DNA from: Ficedula albicollis
Taxonomy: Eukaryota; Chordata; Aves; Passeriformes; Muscicapidae
Direction of reading: 5' to 3'
DNA: 64,000 nt
Assembly: GCF_000247815.1 (NCBI RefSeq)
Contig: NC_021673.1
Span: 107,899,432 to 107,963,431 of the forward strand
In this document: piece after piece, positions 52,541 to 64,000 of the stretch
Position numbering within the stretch: position 1 is the stretch's first letter
How the letters are laid out: the number at the start of each line of letters is the position of its first letter
Program-made: the position numbers and the translations under genes
The notes under the pieces: model-generated
The model's database searches: none
Told to the model about the DNA's origin: nothing
What the model saw: the letters and a program-made list of their open reading frames with translations, nothing else

Positions 52541-53317
52541 GCAGTGTTTACTGTACTTACACACTGCTAGACCTGGGCTCTGGTTTTTCTCAAACATCCC
52601 ATGTCATATTTCTGCACAGATCTTTTGAAACCTGGGTGACCACATGAAACAAGATTATTTGCTTGAATTGACAAGGCCTTTTTGTAAGTTCAGCTTCTGG
52701 GTTTGAAAGAGTGATGAGTCCTTCACCACACAGTTAAGTGATGCAGTGCTAAAATCAATTCCCTTTGAAATTTTGCTTTTGTTATTTCCATTTCTGTCTG
52801 CTTTGATAGAAGCTCATGGTAATTGTAGTTTTGCTTTTCACAGTGAATGCCTGTATTGATTGTTTTATTAAAAGCTATAGCAATAATCCTTCTTTACCTG
52901 TGATCAGGTTAGAGGAATTTCAGAATTGCCTTTTTCATGTGTCTCTGTAAGGAGACAGACTGAAATGTGAGGGCTGCCCTCCAGCTCTGTTGTAAGGCAG
53001 TTCTCACTCCAGCAGATCTCATGGTTAATCCTCTGGTTCAGTGATGGGCCACTGCAATGACAACTTGAAGTGGGTTTAGGAAATTTGCTTTGTAAAAGCA
53101 CAGCAGCAGTGGAGATGTGTTGGGTGGTGCCTTAGTATCTGAATCTTTTCCAAGAAGAACACTGAGAGTGACAGAGCCTGGAGATGTGGGTGATCTAAAT
53201 TTTAGGAAATTCCCCAATTATTTCATGTTTTCTTTCAGATTTAATTTTGAAATTATTCAATTCTGATAATGTCTTCTAATCCCCATAATAAATTTTAAGG
53301 AAATTAAATAAAATTCG

Positions 53318-53448
53318 TCTGTGTGCAATGGGAAAGTTGCTGAGGAAGAGGGAAGCCTTAGAAGGACTGTTGCTAAATTGAATCTGTGTGCAGTGGGAAA
53401 GTTGCTGAGGAAGAGGGGAAGCCTTAGAAGGACTGTTGCTAAATTGAA
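53318..53448. repeat. 65/66-bp direct tandem duplication
   Basis: Copies at 53318 and 53383 start TCTGTGTGCA, contain GGGAAAGTTGCTGAGGAAGA and end TGTTGCTAAATTGAA. They differ by one substitution and one inserted G. Confidence 0.94.
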
Positions 53449-53621
53449 CCTCCTTCCTTGGTAAGGTGGTGGGGAAGGAAAAAGTATAGTAGGTAAATAC
53501 ACACACACTTTGCACATACTAATGTTCTGTAGAGTTCAATCCAAAACAGACCTTCAAAGGTTGCCAAGAGAAGAAGGCAACTTAAGAATTACACTGGTAT
53601 CCATCCAGTGGTGCAGGTAAA

Positions 53622-54247
53622 ATGAAAGGTGAGGGCTGGAATACTGAATTAGAGATGTGCAGATTGCTCATTGCTGGGACTCTAACCAGCTCTGTGCTGA
53701 GCTAGCTACAAGTAGTGGGCATGTAGAAATGGAAGTAATTATTTACCCTCTCATCAAACCTCCTGCCCTTTGGAAACCTCTCTGTGCACACAGGTGGCTC
53801 CAGCAGAGTTCTGTGCTGTGTTGCTGGGTGTGGGACAACGGACACGAGGGTGAGCCCTGATGTGCCAGAGCTGGCAGCATAAAAACTGGTTTGTGAGTTC
53901 AGGGAGGAGCTCCTGAATCAAGTCCAGCTCTGTTTTCTCTCAGTCTCTGTGTCAGATCAGCTCAAATGAACTCATCAGTGGAATGTCTTTGCCACATCCT
54001 CTCGAGCTCACTGATGCATCAGAAGGGCAGAATTTTAAGAAAACCTTGTTTTAATTTCATTATAAAAAGCAAGAGGGGTTGGTTTGTTTTATTTTCACCA
54101 AATGACCTCACACATGACTGTTGGATAGACATATTTTTTGGGTAACTTTTTAAATTATGTTGAATCATTGGCTTTGGTTGTATTTAAATGCAGATATGTG
54201 TCTTAATAAGAGAAATGTTGTTTGGTTTTGGTGGTTTGATTTTTCTT

Positions 54248-54291
<44 letters not shown>

Positions 54292-54933
54292 AAAGGTGAG
54301 GGCTGGAATACTGAATTAGAGATGTGCAGATTGCTCATTGCTGGGACTCTAACCAGCTCTGTGCTGAGCTAGCTACAAGTAGTGGGCATGTAGAAATGGA
54401 AGTAATTATTTACCCTCTCATCAAACCTCCTGCCCTTTGGAAACCTCTCTGTGCACACAGGTGGCTCCGGCAGAGTTCTGTGCTGTGTTGCTGGGTGTGG
54501 GACAACGGACACGAGGGTGAGCCCTGATGTGCCAGAGCTGGCAGCATAAAAACTGGTTTGTGAGTTCAGGGAGGAGCTCCTGAATCAAGTCCAGCTCTGT
54601 TTTCTCTCAGTCTCTGTGTCAGATCAGCTCAAATGAACTCATCAGTGGAATGTCTTTGCCACATCCTCTCGAGCTCACTGATGCATCAGAAGGGCAGAAT
54701 TTTAAGAAAACCTTGTTTTAATTTCATTATAAAAAGCAAGAGGGGTTGGTTTGTTTTATTTTCACCAAATGACCTCACACATGACTGTTGGATAGACATA
54801 TTTTTTGGGTAACTTTTTAAATTATGTTGAATCATTGGCTTTGGTTGTATTTAAATGCAGATATGTGTCTTAATAAGAGAAATGTTGTTTGGTTTTGGTG
54901 GTTTGATTTTTCTTTCTTTTTTTTTTTTTTTTT
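53622..54933. repeat. 667/645-bp tandem duplication separated by an expanded poly-T
   Basis: Copy 1 (53622-54288) and copy 2 (54289-54933) both start ATGAAAGGTGAGGGCTGG and end in GATTTTTCTTTC plus poly-T. The poly-T is 39 bases in copy 1 (54250-54288) and 17 in copy 2 (54917-54933), which accounts exactly for the length difference. Apart from that I saw one substitution, CTCCAGCAG versus CTCCGGCAG. Parallel short open frames in the two copies are a by-product. Confidence 0.97.
54250..54288. repeat. Poly-T run of 39 bases at a duplication junction
   Basis: This uninterrupted T39 sits exactly where copy 1 of the 667-bp duplication meets copy 2. The equivalent run at the end of copy 2 is T17. 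Confidence 0.95.
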
Positions 54934-57909
54934 GCCTCTCTTTAAATTCCATCAATTTATTTTTCCTCCAGGCTCTGCTGCCTCCTCAAGCCCCCTCATC
55001 ACACTTGAGCCCATTTAAAGCACGTTTTCCTCTGCTGCTGCTGCTGAGGTGTGCTCGCTGGAGGCTGCCTCCCATTTACACTGTGAGGAGGAAAATTAAC
55101 CATTTCCTAATTGCACCAGGCATTTAGGGGTAGAATCAAGTGCAGAAACAATAAGGAGTTACTCCCTTGAATTGGTGCTCCTGGCTTTTGGGGAGGCTGG
55201 AGCATGATGGCACAACCTGAACCAGGCAGTAGATCTCTCTTGGAGGGTCTTGCCACCTCCTGTCCTCTGCAGAAGGAAAAGCCCCTGCTCTCCCCTCCCC
55301 AGCTCTATTGAACTCCAAATGAGGCACAGCTGCCCTAATGGCCCCAGGCAGTGATAGGAAATAAGCTGCCCCATGCTGTTCTCCAGGGCTCCCAGCTCCT
55401 CAGCTGCAGGACCTGCAGCCACTCTGCCCCCTGGTACCTCTGCTTGCCCCATCTTGTACATCCCTTTCTCATCCTTTCCCCATCCCTTCATCCTTCCTCC
55501 TGCTCTGCTTCCACGCTGCAGGGACCAGAACTCACACAAGCTGTGCTTCCTGAGCTGTTCTTTACTTGGCATTTCCACCAACAATCTTGTTTTCTCTTGG
55601 CAAGCTGGAAACATCCTCTGGTGACATTAACCAGCTTTCTCAGGTAAATCTGTGACAATCTCCATCCACAGACAAGTCTCCTTGTATAGGTGCCAGAGAA
55701 GCAAATCTAATTGCCAGAATTTTTGCTCTGTGTGTGCTATTCTTTATTAATAGCTTCCCATCAAAATTAAAATAGTTGTCATAGATTTTATACAACAGGT
55801 AGGCTGTGGAAAACATGGAGAATGAACAGACTTTAGGGAGGTGCTGTGGGAATTGCGAATTTTCTGATTCATGAAGATTGATTAATTTTCATTATGGTGT
55901 TTTAACTAAAGTCTTTTCATTTGCATACATTCCTGAAATCTTACCTTAAGTACATCATCACTGACATAAATAGCAGAGAAATTAAATTGTGTTGCATGAA
56001 ATTTAATAATAGGCTGCCATGATGTCACTTTGTATTTATGGATGTATCATCACTGTTGATGTAAAATCAGTATTTCAGTCACATAGCTGATTTCCATCAA
56101 TTCTTTTTGTCAAAGGCATCTGACAGGCTTTAGCTTACTGCAGCCTTAATACTGCTTCAGTGTAAGTTTTTTTCCTAAAACACTTTGTAGTTGTGTGTTT
56201 GTACACCCTCCCTACCATTTCCAAGTGTAATGAATGATTATAGAAGAGAAAAGAGAATCTATTATCTTAGGTATTTCACTGCTGAAATAACAGAATTTGT
56301 CAGGTTAAGGAATTTTTTTTTAATCTGTCATTGTCTCTGGTTGGGGTAGAGAAGTGTAGTTGCCACAGAATGTTTTAAAAGCCTGTCTAAATCAGAGATG
56401 GGGAATTATTTTCCCAAAGCTGCATAAAGTCTCTGATCAGGGAACTGACCTTCTCTCCCAGGTTAGAGGTGAATAATTTGATTTGTTTCACACCTGTGTA
56501 TCCAGTAGTGTAGTAATAATTAGCTCTTAGGTATTTGTCTGCACCAGCAGACCTCAAAGGCTGCTGGAAGTGGCTGTCGTGATTATTGCCCTTTTACAGG
56601 TGGCCCTGAGGACCTTGGGCAACCCAGTGATAAAGCAGGAGTGGGAACTGCAGGTTTTCAAAATGTCAGCTTATCTTCTTGGCCAAGGTCTCTCCCTGCT
56701 TTTAGGGCTAGGTGACATCTAGTGAGGGGAAGTACAAAGATAATGTTATAAGGTTTTATACTTTTGTGTCTGTTGATTTTACTGGAGAAAACTTTTCTCC
56801 GTTGAAATAAATTTCTCTGAAAGCTCAGTCTTCTGTTCTGAGTATTGGAAAATGTTAGATTGCAGTTTTTTTTGGAGCAAATGTCATTTGGTATGATGAT
56901 CTAGCAAAGTGGAAAAGTTCATATTTCAGTGAGTCTCCCTTAGCTCATTTTAAAATCTTCCATGGCCACCCTGTTGCTAAATGTTTGAATTTGAGAGTCT
57001 GTATCCTGGTGCTGGGTGCACAAATGTAACAGTCTGTGGGCTGTGTGATGCCATCCAAGGAGAAGAAATGATCCACAGGTCTGTTTGTGCTTGAATATTT
57101 GATTAAGTTCCTAAGTTCGTCATCAGTAGAAACAGAAATATTAATCGTTAAAGCAGATATTTAAATGGTTGTTATCACTCTATGGGCATAAAGCAGAATT
57201 TCAAATAAAGATATTTCATTGCATTTGCTGCATGTGGTTTATAAGTTATTTATTTATCTATTTTTTATGTATATCATTTGTTAAAGAGTATACTTAGATC
57301 ATTTGATAGGTCTGACTGCATGTAAATCACAGTATTACACTGAAGACAGGAGGTGAAGAGATTCTAAAAAGACAGAGAAACTGACCTTCCATGTAATTTC
57401 AGTTAACATGACCAAGAGCAAAAATTCAAGTTACTGGATATCTTTGTGTAAAGTTTTTCTCCAAATAATGACACACAAGTGGAAAATTGTGTGAACACAC
57501 TCTTTGACAAAAACTGATGAAGCCTAACTTGTTTTTTAAATTTTTTAAATTTTTTTTTATTGCTAGCCTTCTGTATTCTACCCTGAATATCCTAAAAAAA
57601 CCCAAATAACAATGAATTTTTCTACCCACCATAAATATTATTATACCAGGCAGGTTCTTGAGGCTGTTGAGGGGCCATGTGTGCAGAAGACACACAGCAG
57701 TGTGTTGGAAATGTGCTAAAAGCTTAGTGGAGCAGAAGGATGCAGTCTGCCGGATTGTGAGAGAAACATGAATGTGCAGTGCTAGTCAGAGATGTTTCCA
57801 CAGCATATTTTCCTGCTGTCATGGATAACAGTAGGGTCTTTGTCTTCATTTATAAATTCTCTGCGCATGGATGTTCCCATCTCCTTACCAGCTGTTTCCT
57901 TTGTGTTTT

Positions 57910-57912
<3 letters not shown>
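54934..57912. other. Gene-free stretch just upstream of the first GREB1L coding exon
   Basis: About 55,000-55,620 is pyrimidine-rich on the + strand and richer in G+C, with a minus-strand open frame (55159-55614) that resembles no family I know. The rest is AT-rich intron. It ends in the pyrimidine tract and AG acceptor of the GREB1L coding exon at 57911-57912. Confidence 0.55.
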
Positions 57913-59271
<1,359 letters not shown>

Positions 59272-59469
59272 ATGTGAAGCCAAAGGTCGAAGAGTTGGAT
59301 AAAGAGTTAGTACATCGCTATTCACAAAATGGAAACCTGGACTTTTCTACCAACCAAACTGTTAATGAAATGGAAGATGAAGAAGAGGATGAAGACATGT
59401 CAGATTCAAGTAGTCCACCAATCCCATACTCGCAAAAACCTGCCCCAGAAGGGTCTTGCACTACTGATG
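59272..59469 (+). CDS. GREB1L: GREB1L, second coding exon (residues 53-118 plus one base)
   Basis: The acceptor is a T-rich tract ending CAG at 59269-59271, and the donor GTTAGT starts at 59470. The single G carried from the previous exon plus AT completes an Asp codon, so the reading runs [14 protein letters not shown] onward. Coding length so far is 157 + 198 = 355 bases, or 118 codons plus one base, again phase 1. Visible features are an acidic, Ser-rich stretch ([16 protein letters not shown]), then [19 protein letters not shown], a strongly conserved GREB1-family segment. The acidic part looks disordered. The conserved SCTTDG end normally runs into the next exon's FCQAGKD segment, which I did not find before position 64,000. 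The gene is therefore partial here. Assignment to GREB1L over GREB1 rests on the wording of both exons as I remember the families and was not checked by alignment. Confidence 0.95.
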
Positions 59470-62469
59470 GTTAGTATCCTTTTTTTTTACTATGTGGTCT
59501 TCACAAGTGATTCTTATGATAGTGTGCACTCTCTACAGTTACAATTTCTTGAGCTAAGTCTGACAATACAGTTTATAGTCAAAGCCTTAGATCTTACAAA
59601 GTATTAGATTAGAAGGAGTTGTTTGAGGATATAAACTTTAAAGTATCATTTGAAAGCAGTTGAGGACTGGCTGTGGCACTTCATTAGTTTCTGAAAACCC
59701 TTTTTTGTCCGTGCCTTTCATTGATTCACTGTCCTTAAAGAGGTTACCTTAGTTGGCACCAATATGGCTGGCATCAGTCTATCCCTAAATGATTCTCAGA
59801 AACATTGGCAAAGCTGGACTTAGTGCTTCCATGGGCAGAAGGAAGAGTTTGGAGAAAGAAAATGGGGAGGACACTTTGTACTTTCTGTGCTGAGGTGATG
59901 AGAAGGTTGGTAGTGGAAGCTTGTCTGTTTTGTCTGCCCTATGTACCTGCTGGCTATTGCTTCCTTACCCTCAGCTGTCCCAGTTTGTTGTTGCTCAAGA
60001 TGAGCAAAGTTTTTGATCATACTATATTTGTTTGGGTTTAAATGTGTTAAGGAAAGAACCAGGTCATTATGCATGCACCTACTTGGCCAAAGAAAAATTG
60101 ATGTGATTGGTTCATCTTACCCCAAAACTGTTCTATTCTGAAAGTTTGCTTTCCTCAAAAAAGGAAGATCTACTCATATTTATTAGATGTGCTTCTTGTT
60201 AAAACATCTCCCTGCTGGCTTCAGACACCTGAAAACAAGAACTGTTCCCACCAGGTCCAAGTGCCCTTCTTGACATTTTATTCAATATCCCTCTGAATCA
60301 CGGAATTCCTTGTGCACAGTTCATCAAAAGCTGTAATTTGTAAAATAGTTTTGTATCTTACTGAAGTATCTGGTTATATGAAGTGACAGAAGTAAGAACC
60401 AACCACTGGTAATTCTTTGGCATTTTTGGGGGATGTTTGTGACATGTCATCTTTGCCTTTTCCACTTCCAAATGCAGCTCACACGAGCATGTTTACCTCT
60501 GTAATAGCATACTGCCCGTTCCCTGTAGCACAAAGAACAGAAGGGCTGGCTGGCTGCTGGGAAAAGATGGGGAATATCTCTGGGAGAATTTGTTACTCTC
60601 ACAGAAGTGTGTTTTTTTTGTTCTTTGAAGGCTTGTAAATTTGAAGGAGGAGGGAAGGATAAAGTATAAAATTATGTATTCCTAGGAAAGTGCTCTCAGT
60701 TGAGGACAAGTATTAATAAATTCTGTAGAATCTCCTGTGGAGAGAAGTAAATTTTTCAGTTCACATATTATATGTATGTAATACTAAACTTCTTAGTATT
60801 TCCTGGAAAAACTTGACCTTTCTGGGGCAGTTTTGTGTTTCGGTTTTTATCTGTAAGACTTTAATGATCAAAGCCCTCTAGAAGAAAGTTTTGCTGTGTT
60901 ACATCTTGCAGAATTTTAAGGTTGTTCATTACTCGTTTTTAAGTTTACCATTCTGAGTTTACAAAATCTGCCTTACTTTGAGATGTTCTCAAGGAACTGA
61001 ATTAAGATAGCACTGTGTTTGTGTCTGGAAAAGGAAAGGAAAACAGATTTTTTTTTCCAAATACTTTTGGTGATCTGTTAGGACAGTTTTACATAATTGT
61101 TTAAAATGCCCTGGTTCCCAAACATTCACACTGCAGACCATATCTCAACAAGATATTAATCTGGTAGCTCATCTTTCATCTCATGAGTATGCCTTCCAGA
61201 GATGTAAGACAGGATCACTGCCATTGTTTGCATCCCTTATCTTAGTTATTTAATTGCAAAGGTAAATAACATTACAAAGATCTTAAACAATACTAATAGA
61301 CCATTTGAACTCACTGTGTTTGGATACTTTAAATTAAGCATGTATTCAATTGCTTATCCAAGAGCAAAATATTGGTACTAGAACCTGCAGTTCATAGCTC
61401 TGCTTGCTATAAAACCTGTTTCCCACCTTTTGGATCAGGTGGGATGTAATCTTTTTCCCTTTAAGGTATTTGTGCAGTTCGCTTTTCCTGAATTCAGGAT
61501 GTGTGCCATAACCATCATATTATTTTCTGTGGTGACTTGTTCTTTTATTCAGATGCATTTGTCAATCACATGGGTGCAGAAGGTAGATCTTAATGCCTTT
61601 AGTTGTCAGCTAAAAAAAAAAAAGTGCCTTTCAGGTGAGTTTGTTGTAGATCCTTTCTCAGCTGGTTGAAGTATTGGATCTCTTAACTCTCTCCTCAGCC
61701 CATTGGAAAGAGCAACTGCATTTGCCTCTGAGCCTTGCTATTGGTCGTGAAAGTAATACAACTAATAGCTTATTTTTAGGGGTTGGGGGAGGAGCTTTTT
61801 TTTTTCCTGTTCAACACAAATTTTTGTAACTGAAACTTCCATGAAAATAGAGTTTCAAGAAAAATTAGTTACTTGTTTTCATACGGGTACCTCAAATAGG
61901 CAACAAAATTCTTGCATTAGCAAGGAGCTGTTCTGAACCACTTGCTTGTTTGCTGTAGCTTTAAAAGAGGTTGCTTCTAATTTGTGGAATAACATTCTAT
62001 GCAAGCTGTGGGAAACACAATAGTATCACCTTTCTTTTGTTAGCAAATCCTCAATTTACCTGATGCTTAAAGAAAGGCCAAGGTAGTTTCAGAAGCAATT
62101 AGGTAAGCAGGTACTTAACACCTGATCAGTTACTGTGAGGTTACAATAGTGAATGACAGTGACCCCTAATTCATATGTAATTCCTGGAAGCTAATTCCTT
62201 ATGCAAATACCCCATTTATTACAGTGCAACAAGGGGCTGGTACCCCACATGGAAACTACTTATTCTTACAGTGAGGAAAGGGAAGATAGCTACAGATTTA
62301 ATTTTAAAGATGATTCTAGCACTTGTAGTCATTGACAGCTGCGGGGATACATTTTCAGGGAGATGGGGCTGGATTGCTTTAAATGAAGTGATGTTGGAGA
62401 ATGCAACTGTGCGTCTCAGAAGCAAAAACTAGTGAATTTTCTTTCAAAGAAATGAAGATGTCTGTAAAT

Positions 62470-62585
62470 GCTGTTAATATTTTAATTTTTCGACTGGTCC
62501 TGGTATTTGCAAATATTTGCAAATATTTGCAAATACGCTGTTAATATTTTAATTTTTCGATGACTGGTCCTGGTATTTGCAAACA
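62470..62585. repeat. 67-bp duplication with an internal 10-bp ATTTGCAAAT array
   Basis: GCTGTTAATATTTTAATTTT and GACTGGTCCTGGTATTTGCA occur twice, the second with a three-base insertion. Between them ATATTTGCAA recurs about three times in tandem (about 62505-62535). Confidence 0.9.
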
Positions 62586-63342
62586 TTTAATCGAAATATA
62601 AATGCCTGTTCTTTATTTGAAACAAAGCTGAGATCCTGTGAAAACATGTTGGTTTTCTGTATTTTTTTGTAGTTCAGCAGTTCAGCTTTGGACTTCTGCT
62701 TTTTATAATTAAATGTTGATAAAAGATTTTACAAAGAGAAGTTGATTTGGTTCATGTTTTCTTCTCTTTGTACTTAGATTTTCATAAAAGGTACACAAGT
62801 AAATTAAAGTGCCATTCTTCTTTAGAGGAAATGTTTTACTGCTGTTTGACATAGAAATGTAGGTGCCAGCACAACTACAAATGAATAGCTATGAAATGTA
62901 AATGGATTTTAAATGTTCTAAGACTTAGACACTGACAGCACAAGTTCATCTAGACTGAGACATTGTGTCTTGTCTTTCCTAATGTGGAAATTATTATTTC
63001 TAACATATAATTAATTACCAATGCAAAAATCATGCGAAACAGAAAAGAAAATAAGGTTGGGGTCTGTTTGGTGCTTACTATTTAGAAAAAGACAATATAA
63101 TAGAGGGTTAATCCTCCCCTCATCTCCCCAGAGTGAGTTACTCACTTCCAAATCAATGTGCTTTGGGTGGAATTTCCTCATTCAGTTTCAAAAAGCAGCA
63201 GAAACTTAAAAGAGTGCTTTTCAGCCCTAAAAGTCAGGGGAAAGAAGGATGATGAAGGGCTCTTGAAGTATAGCATCTGCATGTCTTTGAAGAAAAATTC
63301 AAACCTTTTCCTGCACAGAAGCAGATTTGCATCCTCTGCGTA

Positions 63343-63378
63343 TCTCCTGATGGAAGTAAATCTCCTGATGGAAGTAAA
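63343..63378. repeat. 18-bp exact direct duplication
   Basis: TCTCCTGATGGAAGTAAA occurs twice in a row without a mismatch. Confidence 0.92.
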
Positions 63379-64000
63379 TCCTGGCTGTACCTGGCCAAGC
63401 TCTGCGGCCTTCCCTGCTTCTCCTGTGGCAGCTGTTCAGTGAGCAGGAGAAAAGCTCATGGAGGCTGGAGGGTCTGCCTGTGCTGCCTCTCTCACTGCCC
63501 ACCCATTGGGATCCCTTCCCCTCTGCAGGAGGGGAGCCAGAGGAAACCATTTGGTGTCAGCCCTGTTTATTATCTCACCACCTCTGAAAAGGAAGTTTTG
63601 GCAGTCTCCTGCGAGCTCTGAGCTGGTAGCTGCTTTCTTCCATTGCTGGCAGAGGGTTAGAGATTATAAAGGTAGTGAATTTCAGCAAGATTTGTGAAGT
63701 TCAGGAGCTGGTTGAGTGACATCGGTGTCCCCAAACTGAATTCCCCTGGGGCAGCAAAGTAATTATAGCTCTCCCACAGGCTGAACATCCCAGAGGCATG
63801 TGCTGGTCAGCCAGTCTGCACATGCATACCTCTCTGATCCACAGATGTCGCCAGCCAAAGCACAGGAGGATGCCAGAGGAGATTGTGAAAGGAGGGAGAA
63901 GGGGGAGCGTGCAAGGGGTCTGGGAGCACTGGATAAGTAGGAGGTGATACTGGGGGTAAACTGTAGGAATTGTTTGCAGATTAGATAGGATGCAGCATTT

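Larger units (their letters stand above)
49456..53317. other. Gene-free stretch downstream of the CR1 fragment
   Basis: Apart from duplications at 49570 and 50489 and an interrupted inverted repeat at 52467-52540, listed separately, no feature is recognised. Confidence 0.5.
59470..64000 (+). other. GREB1L: GREB1L intron after the second coding exon (runs off the window)
   Basis: It begins with the donor GTTAGT and shows no further GREB1L coding segment. It contains two small tandem duplications (62470-62585 and 63343-63378) and short poly-A/T runs. Around 63,380-63,900 the sequence is somewhat richer in G+C, with no recognisable gene. Confidence 0.8.

Noticed and set aside
53657..54527. Two almost identical 67-codon open frames
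   Set aside because: They are the same non-coding frame seen twice because of the 667-bp duplication.
55159..55614. 151-codon open frame on the - strand
   Set aside because: It arises from a pyrimidine/purine-skewed stretch with few stops; no homologue is recognised and no splice sites fit.

Overview
This window is vertebrate nuclear DNA, most likely from a passerine (or closely related) bird. Three things point there: the first coding exons of GREB1L, a 5'-truncated CR1 retrotransposon of avian type, and a solo LTR of a kind I recognise from songbird genomes. The DNA is mostly AT-rich and CpG-poor, has no dense gene content, and looks like the intronic or intergenic sequence of a large avian chromosome.

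Layout. Positions 1 to about 57,912 hold no coding exon I can support. They are most likely the 5' flank and/or a long 5'-UTR intron of GREB1L (+ strand). Within them are a minus-strand solo LTR (about 13,597-14,315), an 860-bp head-to-tail duplication (30,453-32,169), a small isolated CpG cluster (40,834-40,890), a candidate non-coding exon (41,841-41,944), a minus-strand CR1 fragment (about 48,592-49,455), and a 667-bp duplication split by a 39-base poly-T (53,622-54,933). The first GREB1L coding exon is at 57,913-58,072 (ATG at 57,916) and the second is at 59,272-59,469. They join in phase to give the first 118 codons. The intron between them contains an uninterrupted run of 884 G flanked by poly-A. 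The rest of the window (59,470-64,000) is the next GREB1L intron, and the following coding exon was not found in it.

The most unusual feature is structural. There are over 20 recent, nearly identical head-to-tail direct duplications, with units from about 16 to 860 bp and many at 53-110 bp. They are spread over the whole 64 kb and none resembles an ordinary microsatellite. Either this genome or haplotype fixes short tandem duplications readily, or the assembly has stitched allelic or polymerase-slipped copies together. The 884-G run makes an assembly component plausible. I saw no second gene, tRNA, rRNA, CRISPR array or prokaryotic feature. No new protein-coding system is visible; the candidate novelties are the duplication signature, the G homopolymer, possible unannotated 5' exons or promoter, and a few palindromic or nuclear-receptor-like motifs.
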